Assembly: GCA_910585075.1 (NCBI GenBank)
Contig: CAJUED010000011.1
Span: 31,352 to 95,351, forward strand
DNA length: 64,000 nucleotides
Direction of reading: 5' to 3'
Source: an uncultured Lachnospiraceae bacterium
Lineage (GTDB): Bacteria > Bacillota > Clostridia > Lachnospirales > Lachnospiraceae
Shown: positions 1 to 8,726 of the stretch, one piece after another
How the letters are laid out: every line of letters begins with the position of its first letter
Numbering within the stretch: the stretch's first letter is position 1
Notes under the pieces: model-generated
Database searches by the model: none
What the model was told of the DNA's origin: nothing
The model's input: only the letters and a program-made list of their open reading frames with translations
Program-made: the position numbers and the translations under genes

Positions 1-747
1 GGGATCTCCATTTCCATTTGCATCCTGCTCCTTAAACGCTTTCAGCACCTCATACAGTTCATCCGTCGTAGTGGGGATTTCCATTCCCACACGGTCCAGC
101 CATGCTGTATTGATGGCCCACAGGGGACCTGAATGCAGACCGTTCAGTCTGACGCTGCTCATGGAATACAGCCTTCCATTAAAGGTATTTTTTCTCGCCA
201 CATTTGGATACTGATTGTAATAGAAATCGCTCATAAACGGACAATACATAGGAAGAAGATCCGTCATGTCCAGCAATTGGTCCACAAAGTTGATTGTATT
301 ATTGGTCTCTCCCACTATCACATCCGGGAGATCGCCGGATGCGAAGATTACGGACAATTTTTCTTCCCAGCCCTGCTCTGATACCTCCTCAATCTCCACC
401 TTGATACCCGTAGCCTCCAATGCCTGCTGTAGCATATACTTATCTTCGGGCGTGCCTACATCCGTGGCCAGCTTCTTCCAAAGAATCTTATACGTATATG
501 ACCCGTCCGTCAACGGCAGCTGCATGTTTCCTTCTTCGTCAAAATATCTGGCATCATATCCGGAAGCAGTCAGGGCAATTTCTTCTCCTGCCTCCGCTGT
601 CTTTTCACCTTCCTCCTTTGCCGCATCCTGTGTTCCTGCTTCCGATAAGGTACTGTCCCCTCCACTTCCACAGGCCGTCATGCCCAAAATCATGGACATC
701 GCCAGCACCAGGCCTAACAGCTTTTTGACAATTCTCTTTTTCATCAT
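1..747 (-). CDS. Extracellular solute-binding lipoprotein of an ABC importer (3' end cut off)
   Basis: The reading frame enters from the window edge and starts at one of two adjacent ATG codons (747 or 744), behind an AAGGAAGG ribosome binding site. The N-terminus is a lipoprotein signal: KKRIVKK, a hydrophobic run, then MTACG with the lipidated Cys, followed by a Gly/Ser/Glu-rich linker. The visible part ends in a DANGNGDP motif, common in family 1 solute-binding proteins of the LplA/YtcQ oligosaccharide type. It lies 57 bp downstream of a YesM-like kinase gene on the same strand, the usual order for carbohydrate uptake loci. The bound sugar cannot be read from the sequence; permease genes would lie beyond the window. 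Confidence 0.85.
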   Translation of the reverse strand, partial: MMKKRIVKKLLGLVLAMSMILGMTACGSGGDSTLSEAGTQDAAKEEGEKTAEAGEEIALTASGYDARYFDEEGNMQLPLTDGSYTYKILWKKLATDVGTPEDKYMLQQALEATGIKVEIEEVSEQGWEEKLSVIFASGDLPDVIVGETNNTINFVDQLLDMTDLLPMYCPFMSDFYYNQYPNVARKNTFNGRLYSMSSVRLNGLHSGPLWAINTAWLDRVGMEIPTTTDELYEVLKAFKEQDANGNGDP

Positions 748-804
748 CCTTTCCTTCCTTTCTTTTTCTCACAGACCTTTCTGCTGAAACCATGATAATA
801 CATT

Positions 805-2565
805 TTATTCTGTCGAAACATGTAATAAACAATCCATATTCCTGTCAAAATCTACTTGCTTTTCCATGCGCTCTCCCGGTATACGGAGCGCTATATCCGT
901 CCCGCTCCCCTCCGTACTGTCGATTTCTATTCCATAGCTATTCCCAAAATAATTCTTAATCCGCAGACAGGTATTGGCAATGCCTATTCGCTTTACCTCC
1001 ATGCTCACACGATATAGCGCTTCCCCATCCGCCAGCAGTCTTTTTATTTCTTCCTGCTTTGATTCCTCCATACCTGCTCCATCATCCCAGATATGGATCA
1101 GGATACTTTCTTTTTCCCTGTCACAGAAAAGGCGTACGCTCCCGGCCCCCTTTTTCTCCAGGCCATGGTAAACTGCATTTTCTACCAGAGGCTGCAGAAT
1201 CATTTTAGGCATTTCTATGTTCAGGAATTCTTCCGGTACATCCACGTCCCACTGAAAATGGTGATTAAAGCGTATATCCACTATACTCAGATACTGTTCC
1301 ACAATCTCCAGTTCCCGCCGCAATGTGACTGTCTCCGGCGCGCGCAGAGAATATTTGAAAATTTCGCCCATTGCCGTTGCGATGTCAATGACCTCCTGCA
1401 CATCATATATTACTGCAATTCCACAAATACACTGCAACGTGTTTAAAATGAAATGTGGGTTCACCTGATTTTCCAGAATCCGCAATTCATTTTCTTTTTC
1501 TTTCAGCTCCTTCTCATATAACTCCTGTTGTGTATACAGCATCCGGTAGGAAATTTCCGTCTGATGATTCAGCATATTATTGATCACCTGCGCAATGCTG
1601 CCAATTTCATCCTCCCGGTTCATATGAATTCTTTTCTTCATCCCGCCGCTGGTAACAAACTCAATCTGATGATACAGGTCGGATATTGGCCGTATAATGT
1701 AGTGATTACATGCAAGAAAGCTCACCCAAAACAAACTAATCGCCACCACAATTGCAGCGACGATCATATAGCGCAATGTACCGTATCTCTTAAATACGGT
1801 ACGGTCGTTAAGGACATAACCTATCTTCCAACCGGTATCAGATATTGGCTCTGTCCTGAGGTCTGTTATATCTTCTCTGTCTTTTAAACCAATACTTGTA
1901 ACTATCCTGTCCTGTTCGTCCAGAAGACAGACGCTTGAAACGATGTCAGTATCTCTTTCTTCTAAAATATTATTAATCAGATTCTTATCAAGGAATATCA
2001 AAAGGCAGCCGAGCTGTTCATTCCAATGGGTGGTAGTGCGGCTCAGAAACTTGACTGGCTGTACATATACGGTATAGGAAATATCCCTTCTTTCATTATA
2101 AATTACCTGAAAAGACGGAATCTGCGGCTGACGCTCAAAATAATCCCTGTTGCAGGCAATCACCTCATTTAATTCTTCATCGTCTTTCAGATAATGGTAA
2201 GTAATCCTGGAATCGGAACGATACAGGGCGATATCCAGAATATGCTCGTCACACAGGATCATTGTATTGACGGTCTGCTTAAAGTATTGATGGTTTTGAT
2301 ACAAGTCAAAATCATTTTCCGGCATCAAATAATTTTCGATATTTTTTCCCATAGACATATGATAAGCCAGAGAACGGATTCCCTGAAAGCTTTTATCGAT
2401 AGCCAGATTCATCTGTGCTACCATATCCGCGGAATATTTTACATCTGATTCGTGTATGTTTCTGAGAATCATCAGGAGCAGTATCAGTTGGATTGCTACC
2501 AGCCCTATACCGGTAACCAGAGATACCATCATAAACTTCTTCCTGATTGAATATTTTATCCTCAT
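805..2565 (-). CDS. YesM-type sensor histidine kinase
   Basis: 586-residue membrane kinase that phosphorylates the response regulator encoded just upstream. Visible order: TM helix at about residues 12-34, an extracellular sensor region, a second TM helix near 265-288, a HAMP segment, a His_kinase (HPK7) domain with the QVNPHFILNTL motif (phospho-acceptor His about residue 371), and a HATPase domain with the N box (LVENAVYHG) and DDGAG box. Its ATG shares one base with the regulator's TAA stop (TAATG), so translation is coupled. With the solute-binding lipoprotein downstream, this is a carbohydrate-sensing operon. The family is clear; the ligand is unknown. Confidence 0.93.
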   Translation of the reverse strand: MRIKYSIRKKFMMVSLVTGIGLVAIQLILLLMILRNIHESDVKYSADMVAQMNLAIDKSFQGIRSLAYHMSMGKNIENYLMPENDFDLYQNHQYFKQTVNTMILCDEHILDIALYRSDSRITYHYLKDDEELNEVIACNRDYFERQPQIPSFQVIYNERRDISYTVYVQPVKFLSRTTTHWNEQLGCLLIFLDKNLINNILEERDTDIVSSVCLLDEQDRIVTSIGLKDREDITDLRTEPISDTGWKIGYVLNDRTVFKRYGTLRYMIVAAIVVAISLFWVSFLACNHYIIRPISDLYHQIEFVTSGGMKKRIHMNREDEIGSIAQVINNMLNHQTEISYRMLYTQQELYEKELKEKENELRILENQVNPHFILNTLQCICGIAVIYDVQEVIDIATAMGEIFKYSLRAPETVTLRRELEIVEQYLSIVDIRFNHHFQWDVDVPEEFLNIEMPKMILQPLVENAVYHGLEKKGAGSVRLFCDREKESILIHIWDDGAGMEESKQEEIKRLLADGEALYRVSMEVKRIGIANTCLRIKNYFGNSYGIEIDSTEGSGTDIALRIPGERMEKQVDFDRNMDCLLHVSTE

Positions 2566-3323
2566 TACCTGCTCCCCGCATTTTTCTCACGCCATTGTGC
2601 CGGTGTAATCTCGTAATGCTTCTTAAATACCTTATAAAAATAAATTTCATCCTCATATCCCACTGCCAATGCAATTTTCCTGATTGATAATTTGGGATTT
2701 CGCATCAGATTAACTGCCTGCTCCATCCGCAGTCTGGTTAAATACTGTGAGAAAGTCATGCCTGTCTTCTTCACAAACAGACTGCTGCAGTAATTGGGAC
2801 TGAAACCGAAATCTGCCGCCAGCTCTTTGAGCATCAGCTTATCACCATAATGGATGTTGATATAGGTTAGAACCTTCTGGAAGATATAATCGCTATCCGA
2901 ATCTTCATCCTCCTGAATGTTCCCCAGTGTGGGAATTTTGCCTGCTTTCTCCTCCAGCCGCAAGCTCAGTTTTTGCAAAAGCCTACCTGCGTCTCCGGCG
3001 CTTACCGGCTTAACACAATAATCGAATGCCCCATAGCGCAAGGCGGTCTGAGCATAGGTAAATTCGGCAAAAGCACTGACAATGACCATCTCACACTCCA
3101 TCCCCGCCTCTCTCAGATGTTGTAACAATTCCAGCCCTGTCATATCAGGAATACGTACATCCGTAATCACCACATTTGGATTCAACCGCTCTATCGTACG
3201 TAAAGCAGCAGCGGAGGAACATTCCTCCGCCACTACTTCAAAACCCAGGTCTTCCCGGGCAAATATCTTTCTCAGGTATATCATTGCCCACGGCTCATCA
3301 TCTACCAACACAATCTTATACAT
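2565..3323 (-). CDS. YesN-type response regulator with AraC DNA-binding domain
   Basis: 252 residues. An N-terminal receiver domain carries the acidic pocket (VDDEP), the phospho-acceptor Asp in VITDVRIPDMTG and the Lys in CVKPVSAG. The C-terminal ~100 residues form an AraC-type double helix-turn-helix (LKELAADFGFSPNYCSSLF; IRKIALAVGYEDEIYFYKVF). The protein is short for YesN because the linker between the domains is brief. It is the first gene of the minus-strand regulator-kinase-lipoprotein operon and probably activates the neighbouring sugar uptake genes. Confidence 0.93.
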   Translation of the reverse strand: MYKIVLVDDEPWAMIYLRKIFAREDLGFEVVAEECSSAAALRTIERLNPNVVITDVRIPDMTGLELLQHLREAGMECEMVIVSAFAEFTYAQTALRYGAFDYCVKPVSAGDAGRLLQKLSLRLEEKAGKIPTLGNIQEDEDSDSDYIFQKVLTYINIHYGDKLMLKELAADFGFSPNYCSSLFVKKTGMTFSQYLTRLRMEQAVNLMRNPKLSIRKIALAVGYEDEIYFYKVFKKHYEITPAQWREKNAGSR

Positions 3324-3381
3324 ATCAAACTCCTATCCGCCTGCTTTAACAGACAGCTCTTTGCGCCGCACCACATTTCTA

Positions 3382-3409
3382 ATATTATTGTTATCTATAA
3401 TTTAATCAA
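3382..3409 (-). promoter_or_regulatory. Candidate promoter of the YesN/YesM operon
   Basis: On the minus strand a TTGATT -35 (3404-3409) and a TAATAT -10 (3382-3387) are separated by 16 bp, about 60 bp before the regulator start. Both hexamers match the vegetative consensus at 4 of 6 positions, so this is a moderate call. Confidence 0.4.
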
Positions 3410-3433
3410 GTTTCCTATCGCTGTCTAATGCCC

Positions 3434-3471
3434 AAAAAACATCAGGGTATAACTAAATGTTATACCCTGAT
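3434..3471 (-). terminator. Intrinsic terminator of the LysR gene
   Basis: A perfect 13-bp inverted repeat (ATCAGGGTATAAC / GTTATACCCTGAT, 3441-3453 and 3459-3471) with a 5-nt loop. Read on the minus strand it is followed by six T residues. It lies about 30 bp past the LysR stop codon. Confidence 0.9.
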
Positions 3472-3499
3472 ATCTGCAACAGACATTTTTGCTTTCTGT

Positions 3500-4447
3500 T
3501 TAACTCGCCTCTATCTGCTCTGTAATACGCATGTAATTATCCTGTAGCACCTGGCTGATAATCGCCATACAACAATGTTCCTGCTTTGTAAAATGTTTAT
3601 CTTTCAGATAAAATATACAACTGTCTGACTTCTGAATATTCCTGCCTACACTGTAAAACTGATACTTCTTTTTATCTGTTATATATGGGAAAAATTCTTC
3701 CGTGATAAAGCAGCACCCCATCTGATTCTTCACCGCCTGAATGGCAAACATCGAATTTACTGTCGTAAATTTAGGTATAACTTCCATTTCGTACTCCTCA
3801 AAAATCCGATTGACATACTTTCTCACCCCTGTGTTATTCTCCTGCAAAACATAGTCTACCTGGGGAATTTCCCGTAAATCCAGCCATGGATACTTTACCC
3901 CCTTCTTTTTTAAGGAAAACTCTTTCAAATCCCAGCGCTCCGGAACCATAAAAAGCAGGTATTCCTCGCATATTTTTTCAAATCCTATATCGCTACCCGC
4001 CATAATTATGCTTGGCCCCACGGCCATATTGTACCGGTGCTTTTCCAGACCGCTTGCAATATCGGAAGACATAATATGAGAAAAAAAGAGATTACTGTCC
4101 GGATATTTTTCCTTAAAAAGATTTTGTATCTCCACAGATGTCTTATAAGCATTCCGCAATGTCATTGCTATGTGAATGTTCTGAACCTTATCCCTGTATA
4201 TCGTTTTCAGTTCCTCATCCATCTCATCCTTTAATCTCTCGATTTCCTGTCCATATTTCACATAAATACGACCTGCCTCTGTCAGACTGATGCCGCCGCT
4301 GCTTCTTACAAACAGTTCCAATCCCAACTCCTGTTCCAGTTTACTGATATAACGACTCAGCGCTGGCTGACTGATATAAAGTATTTCAGCCGCCTTTGAA
4401 ATGCTTCTGCACTCGGCTATCGTTAAAATATAGAGTATATCTTTCAT
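3500..4447 (-). CDS. LysR-family transcriptional regulator
   Basis: 315 residues. The N-terminal winged helix-turn-helix is typical of LysR proteins (TIAECRSISKAAEILYISQP followed by ALSRYISKLEQELG), with a linker helix and a periplasmic-binding-protein-like effector domain behind it. The start is fixed by a GGGAGC ribosome binding site 8 nt upstream. The gene is AT-rich compared with its surroundings and is divergent from blaI, with about 290 bp between them; it has its own terminator. LysR regulators often control a divergent target, but the neighbour here has its own BlaI-type operator, so the target is unknown. Confidence 0.92.
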   Translation of the reverse strand: MKDILYILTIAECRSISKAAEILYISQPALSRYISKLEQELGLELFVRSSGGISLTEAGRIYVKYGQEIERLKDEMDEELKTIYRDKVQNIHIAMTLRNAYKTSVEIQNLFKEKYPDSNLFFSHIMSSDIASGLEKHRYNMAVGPSIIMAGSDIGFEKICEEYLLFMVPERWDLKEFSLKKKGVKYPWLDLREIPQVDYVLQENNTGVRKYVNRIFEEYEMEVIPKFTTVNSMFAIQAVKNQMGCCFITEEFFPYITDKKKYQFYSVGRNIQKSDSCIFYLKDKHFTKQEHCCMAIISQVLQDNYMRITEQIEAS

Positions 4448-4532
4448 TATATTTGCTCCCTAAATACTTATTAATTAAATTTACCATAAATAAATTATAT
4501 AGACAAGTAATTATCTACACTCTTTTCCCGGA

Positions 4533-4561
4533 TTGACATTCCTGTAAATGGCTTCTATAAT
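4533..4561 (+). promoter_or_regulatory. Promoter of blaI-blaR1
   Basis: Perfect vegetative promoter: TTGACA (4533-4538), 17-bp spacer, TATAAT (4556-4561). Transcription should start near 4568, leaving a leader of about 170 nt before blaI. Confidence 0.85.
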
Positions 4562-4568
4562 ATTTTTA

Positions 4569-4580
4569 TTACATTAGTAA
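4569..4580 (+). promoter_or_regulatory. Putative BlaI operator
   Basis: TTACATTAGTAA forms a TTAC-N4-GTAA dyad at the predicted transcription start of the blaI promoter. BlaI/MecI repressors bind TACA-N2-TGTA dyads; this copy differs at one core base. Its position would block initiation, as expected for an autoregulated blaI operon. Confidence 0.65.
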
Positions 4581-4738
4581 GATTTAAGTGCAATCACTGT
4601 GTTCATGCGTAAATTTATGCCATAAAGTCAAAAATTGTTTTAAACATTAAACTGACTCGCACAGCATGGCAACGTTTGGCGGAATAATCCTGAACGGAGG
4701 ACAAACGCACAAAAAATAGCGCAGAAATGAGGATAACC

Positions 4739-5128
4739 ATGGTAAATTTACCCCAGATTTCAGAAGCAGAATTTGAAGTGATGAAGGTCGTATGGAAATA
4801 TGCCCCCATCAGCACCAACGAGATAACGGACAAATTAACGAAGACCACCAAATGGAGCCCTAAAACAATACAGACTTTAATCAAGCGTCTTGTGACCAAG
4901 GGGGCCCTTACTTATGAAAAACAAAGCAGGGTATTCGTCTATACGCCTCTGATAGGAGAAAAGGAATATATCGACCGGAAAAGCAATTCTTTTCTTAAGC
5001 GTTATTATGACGGAGATATCACCGCAATGCTTTCCGCCTATATTGAGGATGACAAGCTCTCCCAATCGGAAATAGATACACTGCGCTCCCTTCTCCATAA
5101 AGGTACAAAGAGTAAGGAGGAGAACTGA
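4739..5128 (+). CDS. blaI: BlaI/MecI-family repressor
   Basis: 129 residues from the ATG at 4739, which has GAGGA five bases upstream; an in-frame ATG at 4727 lacks a good ribosome binding site. The N-terminal winged helix shows the family pattern (ISEAEFEVMKVVWKYAPIST, then TDKLTKTTKWSPKTIQTLIKRLV), and the C-terminal half forms the dimerisation helices. In known systems this protein represses resistance genes until it is cleaved after BlaR1 senses a beta-lactam. Its stop overlaps the blaR1 start (TGATG). Confidence 0.93.
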   Translation: MVNLPQISEAEFEVMKVVWKYAPISTNEITDKLTKTTKWSPKTIQTLIKRLVTKGALTYEKQSRVFVYTPLIGEKEYIDRKSNSFLKRYYDGDITAMLSAYIEDDKLSQSEIDTLRSLLHKGTKSKEEN

Positions 5129-7008
5129 TGGCAATTTACCTTGGGGATTTCGGAATCCGTTTTTTTCTCTGCAATCTTTTTATCTGCGCCCTCACAGGTG
5201 TTTTTCTTATTACAAGGCTGCTTCTACGGCGCTATCTCTCCGGCCGGCTGCAGTTTTATTTATGGTTTCCACTGCTTGGGCTCTTGGCGGTTCCCTTTCT
5301 GCCGGCCCGCGGCTCCCGGTTTTCACAGATTTTTCTGTGGCTGGACAAATTGAAACATGCGGCCTTCCCCGGCACCCCCGGCGCGAAAACTGTCATGGAG
5401 CAGGCCGCAAACATGGGCGTATCCGGCGCCGCAAGGCAGATAAATGATTTTGCGCTGTCCGTAAGCGGCCAAACGCCCTCTGTTATCGGGCTCCTGTTAT
5501 CCGGAATATGGCTGGCCGGAGTTTGTGTAATGCTGGTCTTTCTGGTAAAGTCCAAGGCCCGCCTGAATGCTTTGAAAAGCTCCGCTCTCCCTTTGCAGAA
5601 CAAGGATGTGCGCGGGCTGTACGAAAACTGCTTAAAGGAAATGAAGATAAAGAGAAATATTCCAATTTACAGCACGGCCTTCCTGCAATCCCCTGTGCTT
5701 GTGAGCCTCTCAAGGCCCCGCATTTATCTGCCAATCCACCTGATTTCGGATTTCCATGTTCATGCGGAAGGACAGACGGAAATGGTCGAAATCTCTTTCT
5801 ATGCCAGGGATATGCGGTATATGTTATTGCACGAATTACAACATTATAAACACAGGGATGTCCTTGCAGGTTATCTGATGACGCTTTTCGGCGCGCTGTA
5901 CTGGTTCAATCCTCTTGTCCGGTATGGGCTTAAAGAAATGCGGATTGACAGGGAAATTGCCTGCGATACCTCGGTGCTGAAGCTTCTTGAGGAAAATGAC
6001 TATAAAGATTACGGCAATACGCTGCTCCGCTTTGCCGAAAAGATTTCTCTTTCGCCATTCCCGTTTGCTGCAGGAATCAGCGGGAACGGGAAACAGATGC
6101 GGAAAAGAATACTCAATATTGCTTCTTACAAAAACCCCTCCCTTGGGGAAAAAATAAAGGGCTTTGCCGCTTTTGGCGTGGTTACTGCTATGCTCCTTTG
6201 GGCTGCTCCCATGTTATCCGTCTATGCTGTGGAGCCAAGCAATTATGAATGGGATATTGCCTCTGAAAAGGTAGCGCTGATTGACCTCGTAGCCTATTTC
6301 AAGGAATACCAGGGAAGCTTTGTTTTATATGACTTAAAACAGGATACATGGAGCGTTTATGACATGGAGCATGCCCTTTTGAGGTCATCCCCGGATTCTA
6401 CCTATAAGATATATGACGCTCTGTTCGGATTAGAGGAGGGCATCATCACACCGGAGGATTCTTTCATGAAATGGGACGGGATGGTTTATCCCTTTGAGGC
6501 ATGGAACGCCGATCAGGATTTATATTCCGCAATGGATTCCTCCGTCAACTGGTATTTTCAGGAAATTGACAGACAGCTTGACACACCCGCTATTAAAAAC
6601 TATGTAGAAAAAATCGGATATGGAAATCAAAATATAAGCTCCTCCCTCCCCTCCTTCTGGATGCAGTCAACATTAAAGATTTCTCCCGTAGAGCAGGTTT
6701 TGCTTTTGAAGGATCTGTACCTCAATGATTTTGACTTTGCCCCGGAAAATATAAATACGGTAAAGGATTCCATTTGTCTCTTTTCCTCCGGTGACAAAGG
6801 TTTTTATGGGAAAACCGGAACCGGACAGGTAGACGGCCAGGACATAAACGGCTGGTTTGTCGGCTTCGCCGAGACGGAAGGAAATACATACTTTTTTGCC
6901 ACTAATATCCAAAATAATACCGGCGCCAACGGAAGCAGAGCCGCTGAAATAACCAAGTCCATCTTAGCAGAATTGTATATTGCGGAGCCCCAAGCACCCT
7001 GGGTGTAA
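5128..7008 (+). CDS. blaR1: BlaR1/MecR1-like sensor-transducer (M56 metallopeptidase plus penicillin-binding sensor)
   Basis: 626 residues. The N-terminal half is an integral-membrane M56 zinc peptidase: several TM helices, the zinc motif HELQH at 235-239, and a downstream REIACD motif. A further TM segment near residue 350 leads to an extracellular class-D-like penicillin-binding domain with the acylated serine in STYK (S424), an SVN motif and a KTGTG box. All catalytic motifs are intact, so a working beta-lactam sensor is likely. It is translationally coupled to blaI. The only nearby resistance-type gene is the broken PBP gene downstream, so its present target may be elsewhere. Confidence 0.93.
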   Translation: MAIYLGDFGIRFFLCNLFICALTGVFLITRLLLRRYLSGRLQFYLWFPLLGLLAVPFLPARGSRFSQIFLWLDKLKHAAFPGTPGAKTVMEQAANMGVSGAARQINDFALSVSGQTPSVIGLLLSGIWLAGVCVMLVFLVKSKARLNALKSSALPLQNKDVRGLYENCLKEMKIKRNIPIYSTAFLQSPVLVSLSRPRIYLPIHLISDFHVHAEGQTEMVEISFYARDMRYMLLHELQHYKHRDVLAGYLMTLFGALYWFNPLVRYGLKEMRIDREIACDTSVLKLLEENDYKDYGNTLLRFAEKISLSPFPFAAGISGNGKQMRKRILNIASYKNPSLGEKIKGFAAFGVVTAMLLWAAPMLSVYAVEPSNYEWDIASEKVALIDLVAYFKEYQGSFVLYDLKQDTWSVYDMEHALLRSSPDSTYKIYDALFGLEEGIITPEDSFMKWDGMVYPFEAWNADQDLYSAMDSSVNWYFQEIDRQLDTPAIKNYVEKIGYGNQNISSSLPSFWMQSTLKISPVEQVLLLKDLYLNDFDFAPENINTVKDSICLFSSGDKGFYGKTGTGQVDGQDINGWFVGFAETEGNTYFFATNIQNNTGANGSRAAEITKSILAELYIAEPQAPWV

Positions 7009-7060
7009 CAGTGACCCATGGCCGGACTGTTCCCCCACGCGGACCGACGTACATCAAATT

Positions 7061-7706
7061 TTATTCTTCACGCGCAAACCAGCTTTCCAGCACCTGTTTA
7101 TCCTTTTCCACAACATAGCCGCTCCCGCCCCTATTTTTAAGGCAGCTTTTGCAAAGTAGATATTGTCCGAATAAATCAACGCGTTTTCCAGGATAACAGG
7201 CTCATATGCATGAAGTGTTGTTACATAGTAAGAGCCCCAGGAGGTATCCTTCTGCCAGCGAAGGCCCACATTTCCATAGTCCTCATTTGGCTCTATGGCT
7301 CCCGACTCAAGTCCAGCAGTTCCGCTATCTGCGCAATTGTATCACTTGTTTTAATTGTATCAGTTGTTTCAACTGTATCAGCTGTTTCAACTGTATCCTC
7401 CCTGTCTTCCCCGTCCACATGGCATCTTCCCGGCACAATTCCAACGGAAGACGCAACACCGGGCCCGGCAAGGACGCTTCCATTTCTGTCCAGTATCTCT
7501 CCTCTTTTTGCCTGGGTGGTGGAAACCCGTACTTTGTCTGTGGAAGCAAGCCCCGGATAAATCAAAGCGTCCGTCCATACCAGCTTGTATCCGTCCTCTC
7601 TTTTTAAAAAGTAAGCTTCATTTTCAAAGTTCACCTCTCCGCAGCAATCTACGGGTAACCTCTCCAGCTCATTCTTCCCGAGTGCAGCAGGCCGCGGTGG
7701 AATCAT
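7061..7706 (-). pseudogene. Decayed MecA/PBP2a-like penicillin-binding transpeptidase
   Basis: Pieces of a class B PBP survive in different frames. Residues read from 7706 to 7293 cover the end of the NTF2-like region and the start of the dimerisation domain (KLVWTDALIYPGL, DKVRVST, AKRGEILDRNG). A second piece near 7300-7155 holds transpeptidase sequence (EPNEDYGN, KDTSWGSYYVT, NALIYSDNIYFAKAALKIG). A third frame ending at 7061 gives a C-terminus (NRGGSGYVVEK). The N-terminus, the active-site SxxK region and much of the catalytic domain are missing, so at least two internal deletions have occurred. It runs toward blaR1 and was probably once the resistance gene of that system. Confidence 0.85.
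7336..7398. repeat. 18-bp tandem repeat inside the PBP pseudogene
   Basis: Three full units and one partial unit of A(T/C)TGTATCA(C/G)(T/C)TGTTT(T/C)A start at 7336, 7354, 7372 and 7390. On the minus strand they encode repeated D-T-(V/I)-(E/K)-T-(A/T/S) units, an insertion not expected in the PBP fold. Confidence 0.8.
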
Positions 7707-7803
7707 GCCCGTGAAGAAATAAAAATTTTATCGGTTTTGCGCTTTTTCTTGCTTCTGCTCCTGACAGTCCCGGCACTCCCATGTGCAATGTTTCCAATTT
7801 TTA

Positions 7804-8400
7804 TCAAAATAAGCTTAGCTGCCTGTATTCCTCTCCTTCGCTCCTCCGTCTCTGCAATTTTTTGAAATGGCTGTCCAGGAGTTTCACTGCCTCCTCTCCG
7901 GAAAACAGCCATCTCTCCATATCGCCCGCTGTCAGAATCAGCGGCATCCTGTTATGAATTTCTTTCATGCACCCTTCCGCCTCCCGGGTAAGGATGGTGA
8001 ATCTGTCGCCTTCCGGGTCTTTATGGTAAATACCTGCCAAAAACAGCAGTTCCCCGTCTGCATAAAAATCATATTTTTCTTTCTGCCTGGGGCCTGTCTT
8101 TTTCCATTCATAGAACTTTTTAACCGGTATTATGCAGCGGTGAGATTCGTAATCATACCGGAACATCGGCCGCTCCCGCACCGTTTCTTTCCTGGCATTG
8201 AAAATAACCCCGTTTTTCTCTTTCCCTTCATATCCCCATTTCAGCACCTCTGATACCATTCTTCCTCTGTCCGCCTTCAGTATCAGCGCCGGATTGGAGG
8301 GATACACTTCTCCTGTTTTTGCTCTTTTCCGGTCTATCTTTTCCGCGATTTTTTCAATTTCCCTTGCTGTTTCATCATCAATATAAAAACGTCCACACAT
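7804..8400 (-). CDS. SRAP-domain protein (YedK/HMCES family), abasic-site DNA-protein crosslinker
   Basis: 198 residues from the ATG at 8400, chosen because the family needs Cys at position 2 (MCGRFYIDDE) after removal of Met and because GAGG lies about 8 nt upstream; the frame extends further 5' without support. Family motifs present: NARKETV, the PVKKFYEWKKTG block and HNRMPLIL. The Cys2 amine and thiol form a thiazolidine link with abasic sites in single-stranded DNA, shielding them during replication. Its position beside the SOS-regulated polymerase gene fits a DNA damage role. Confidence 0.93.
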   Translation of the reverse strand: MCGRFYIDDETAREIEKIAEKIDRKRAKTGEVYPSNPALILKADRGRMVSEVLKWGYEGKEKNGVIFNARKETVRERPMFRYDYESHRCIIPVKKFYEWKKTGPRQKEKYDFYADGELLFLAGIYHKDPEGDRFTILTREAEGCMKEIHNRMPLILTAGDMERWLFSGEEAVKLLDSHFKKLQRRRSEGEEYRQLSLF

Positions 8401-8627
8401 ATTTTCCTCATTTCCTTGCTGTTTTTTAGCCAATGACATTATAAATTGCCTTTTCGTGTCTGCAAAAGTTGGAATATGCGGCTTTTGCAGGAGCCGGAAA
8501 GAGCAATTTATTATATCCTTGACTACATACACAGTCTGCATCCGCTAAATTATTCGAGCGTTCTCCCTTTCCATATCTATCCCTATTGTTACCCCGGAGC
8601 GTCGTTCTTTATTCCCGCGAATAACCA

Positions 8628-8717
8628 GTCAAGGTCATGCTTGCTTGAACTTGACGACTGCCGCGAGGGTGCAATCCCCCGCAGCTGCATAGCAAGCTTA
8701 TGCCCCGTCAGCTTGCT
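8628..8717. repeat. Cluster of three hairpins between the polymerase and SRAP genes
   Basis: Three consecutive inverted repeats: GTCAAG/CTTGAC (8628-8633, 8650-8655), GCGAGGG/CCCCCGC (8663-8669, 8676-8682; better paired as minus-strand RNA) and AGCAAGCT/AGCTTGCT (8691-8698, 8710-8717). They lie just past the polymerase stop codon. No T-run follows, so this looks more like a dispersed palindromic intergenic element than a simple terminator. I see no convincing gene in 8401-8726. Confidence 0.55.
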
Positions 8718-8726
8718 GCTGGGTAT

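Noticed and set aside
4615-4899. 94-codon minus-strand frame over the blaI start
   Set aside because: It lies opposite blaI and its promoter; no ribosome binding site or family features.
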